A stretch of DNA of 64,000 bases from assembly GCF_021028955.1 (NCBI RefSeq), contig NZ_JAIWPE010000017.1, forward strand, positions 1 through 64,000, written 5' to 3'. A program made the position numbers and the translations under genes. Shown here piece by piece: positions 63,503-64,000 of this stretch (the stretch's first letter is position 1; the number at the start of each line of letters is the position of its first letter). This stretch comes from Salipaludibacillus sp. CUR1 (GTDB lineage: Bacteria > Bacillota > Bacilli > Bacillales > Salisediminibacteriaceae). The notes under the pieces were generated by a model. The model worked only from the letters and a program-made list of their open reading frames with translations. It was not told the origin of the DNA and did not search any database.

Positions 63503-63528
63503 CAGACAGCTTAACGGCTGTCTGTTTT
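63503..63528 (+). terminator. Terminator of the P450 gene
   Basis: CAGACAGC and GCTGTCTG form an 8-bp stem with a 6-nt loop, followed by TTTT. Confidence 0.7.
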
Positions 63529-63710
63529 CTGGATTTTGGGATTGGCGTGGAAAGTGTTTTATTTAAGACAGAAGAGTGGAATGGATATATACAGGTAATG
63601 ATAAGAGAAAGAAATTATATTTGGAATTAAACAGCAGCTTAAATTAAGCAGTCTGGATCTTTTAAAAATACGATAAAACCTGTCAAAATAAATGAAACGA
63701 GGTGCAGTAT

Positions 63711-64000
63711 ATGGCTGAATTGGAAATCGGAATGGAAGCTCCTGATTTTAACTTGTCGTCGACAAGAAAAGAAAGAATTTCATTAAGTGATTTCAGGGGA
63801 GAGAAAAATGTGCTTGTAGCTTTTCATCCGCTGGATTTTACTCCTGGCTGAATTAAGGAATTAACCTCTTGGAAAGAGGACTACAAAGCTTTGCAGAAGC
63901 TCGATACAGAAGTGCTGTCTATCAGTGTGGATCATATTTACTCGCATAACGTGTTTGAGGCAAGCCTTGGCACGCTGCCGTTCCCGCTGTTATCCGATTG
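63711..64000 (+). CDS. Peroxiredoxin with in-frame TGA at the peroxidatic cysteine (candidate selenoprotein), partial
   Basis: The frame starts at ATG 63711 (CGAGGTG 7 nt upstream) and runs to the window edge. It is an AhpC/TSA-type peroxiredoxin: MEAPDFNLSSTRKERISLSD, then VAFHPLDFTPG, a TGA at 63849-63851 (codon 47), then IKELTSWKEDYKALQKL and VLSISVDHIYSHNVFEASLG. In this family the residue after FTPx is the peroxidatic cysteine, so TGA stands exactly at the active site. A hairpin at 63865-63879 fits a bacterial SECIS element. PrxU selenoproteins of this kind are known in other bacteria. A Cys-to-stop mutation is the alternative. Transcription is separate from the P450 gene. Confidence 0.75.
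63865..63879 (+). promoter_or_regulatory. SECIS-like hairpin in the peroxiredoxin mRNA
   Basis: CCTCTT (63865-63870), loop GGA (63871-63873), AAGAGG (63874-63879): a perfect 6-bp stem 13 nt after the TGA, with the loop starting 19 nt after it. Known bacterial SECIS elements lie within about 16-37 nt of the UGA and have G in the first two loop positions, recognised by SelB. Both rules are met. Confidence 0.65.

Noticed and set aside
63849-63851. TGA in the peroxiredoxin as a simple nonsense mutation
   Set aside because: Not excluded, but position at the active-site Cys plus the GGA-loop hairpin at the right distance favours recoding.

Overview
The window reads as chromosome of a low-GC, spore-forming-type Bacillaceae, most likely halophilic or alkaliphilic. 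The evidence is consistent AGGAGG-type ribosome binding sites, Bacillus-type families (HPr kinase, PadR/sigma/SEDS cluster, YusF, YusW, DUF5316, DUF418, CYP152 peroxygenase), and several very acidic lipoproteins. No rRNA or tRNA gene was recognised.

Region by region. 0.45-3.4 kb: a TniA/TniB-like transposon (DUF6431 gene, DDE transposase, ExeA-type ATPase) whose first two genes are each frameshifted at a homopolymer. 3.9-22.2 kb: accessory region with a deleted EamA transporter, a three-gene operon of two different dynamin-like GTPases plus a tail-anchored coiled-coil protein, a DUF1643 gene, an EcsC remnant, an oxidoreductase, a divergent HPr kinase paralogue, an AEP-primase/helicase, a SEC-C gene broken by a stop, fragments of a SWIM-type gene, and a class I aldolase. 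22.5-32.5 kb: secreted and lipoproteins, a sigma/PadR/SEDS cluster whose sigma gene has an amber codon, a peptide-binding lipoprotein, a P1 peptidase, membrane proteins. 32.8-46.2 kb: DoxX and DUF418 membrane proteins, metabolic enzymes, SelO, an unusual AbrB-AbrB-zinc protein, GlgC, an SDR, small membrane proteins, a DUF5694 protein and a SurA-like lipoprotein. 46.8-54 kb: a ZTP riboswitch and terminator ahead of serA, a divergent HTH/vWA pair, a CBS protein, D-cysteine desulfhydrase, YajQ, an Ig-like lipoprotein. 54.8-64 kb: an orphan methylamine-dehydrogenase-light-chain-like operon (MauE, MauD, MauA-like, membrane protein), a TOPRIM protein, a CblS-like kinase, a YusW-like lipoprotein, a CYP152 peroxygenase and the start of a peroxiredoxin.

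The most striking signal is at the right edge. The peroxiredoxin has an in-frame TGA exactly where the peroxidatic cysteine belongs (codon 47), and 13 nt after it lies a perfect 6-bp hairpin with a GGA loop, which matches the geometry of a bacterial SECIS element. It is a strong selenocysteine candidate. A second in-frame TGA interrupts the membrane protein at the end of the Mau-like operon. There the hairpins fit SECIS rules less well, and a plain nonsense mutation remains possible because several other genes in the window carry single-base lesions (TAA in the SEC-C gene, TAG in the sigma gene, frameshifts in the transposon).

Other structure outside genes: three intergenic arrays with an exact 21-bp period sharing a conserved flank, one of them sitting in a segmental duplication of the doxX tail; a separate 20-21-bp array; three near-perfect palindromes built around a GGGGACWG core; and a block of longer REP-like modules near 54 kb.
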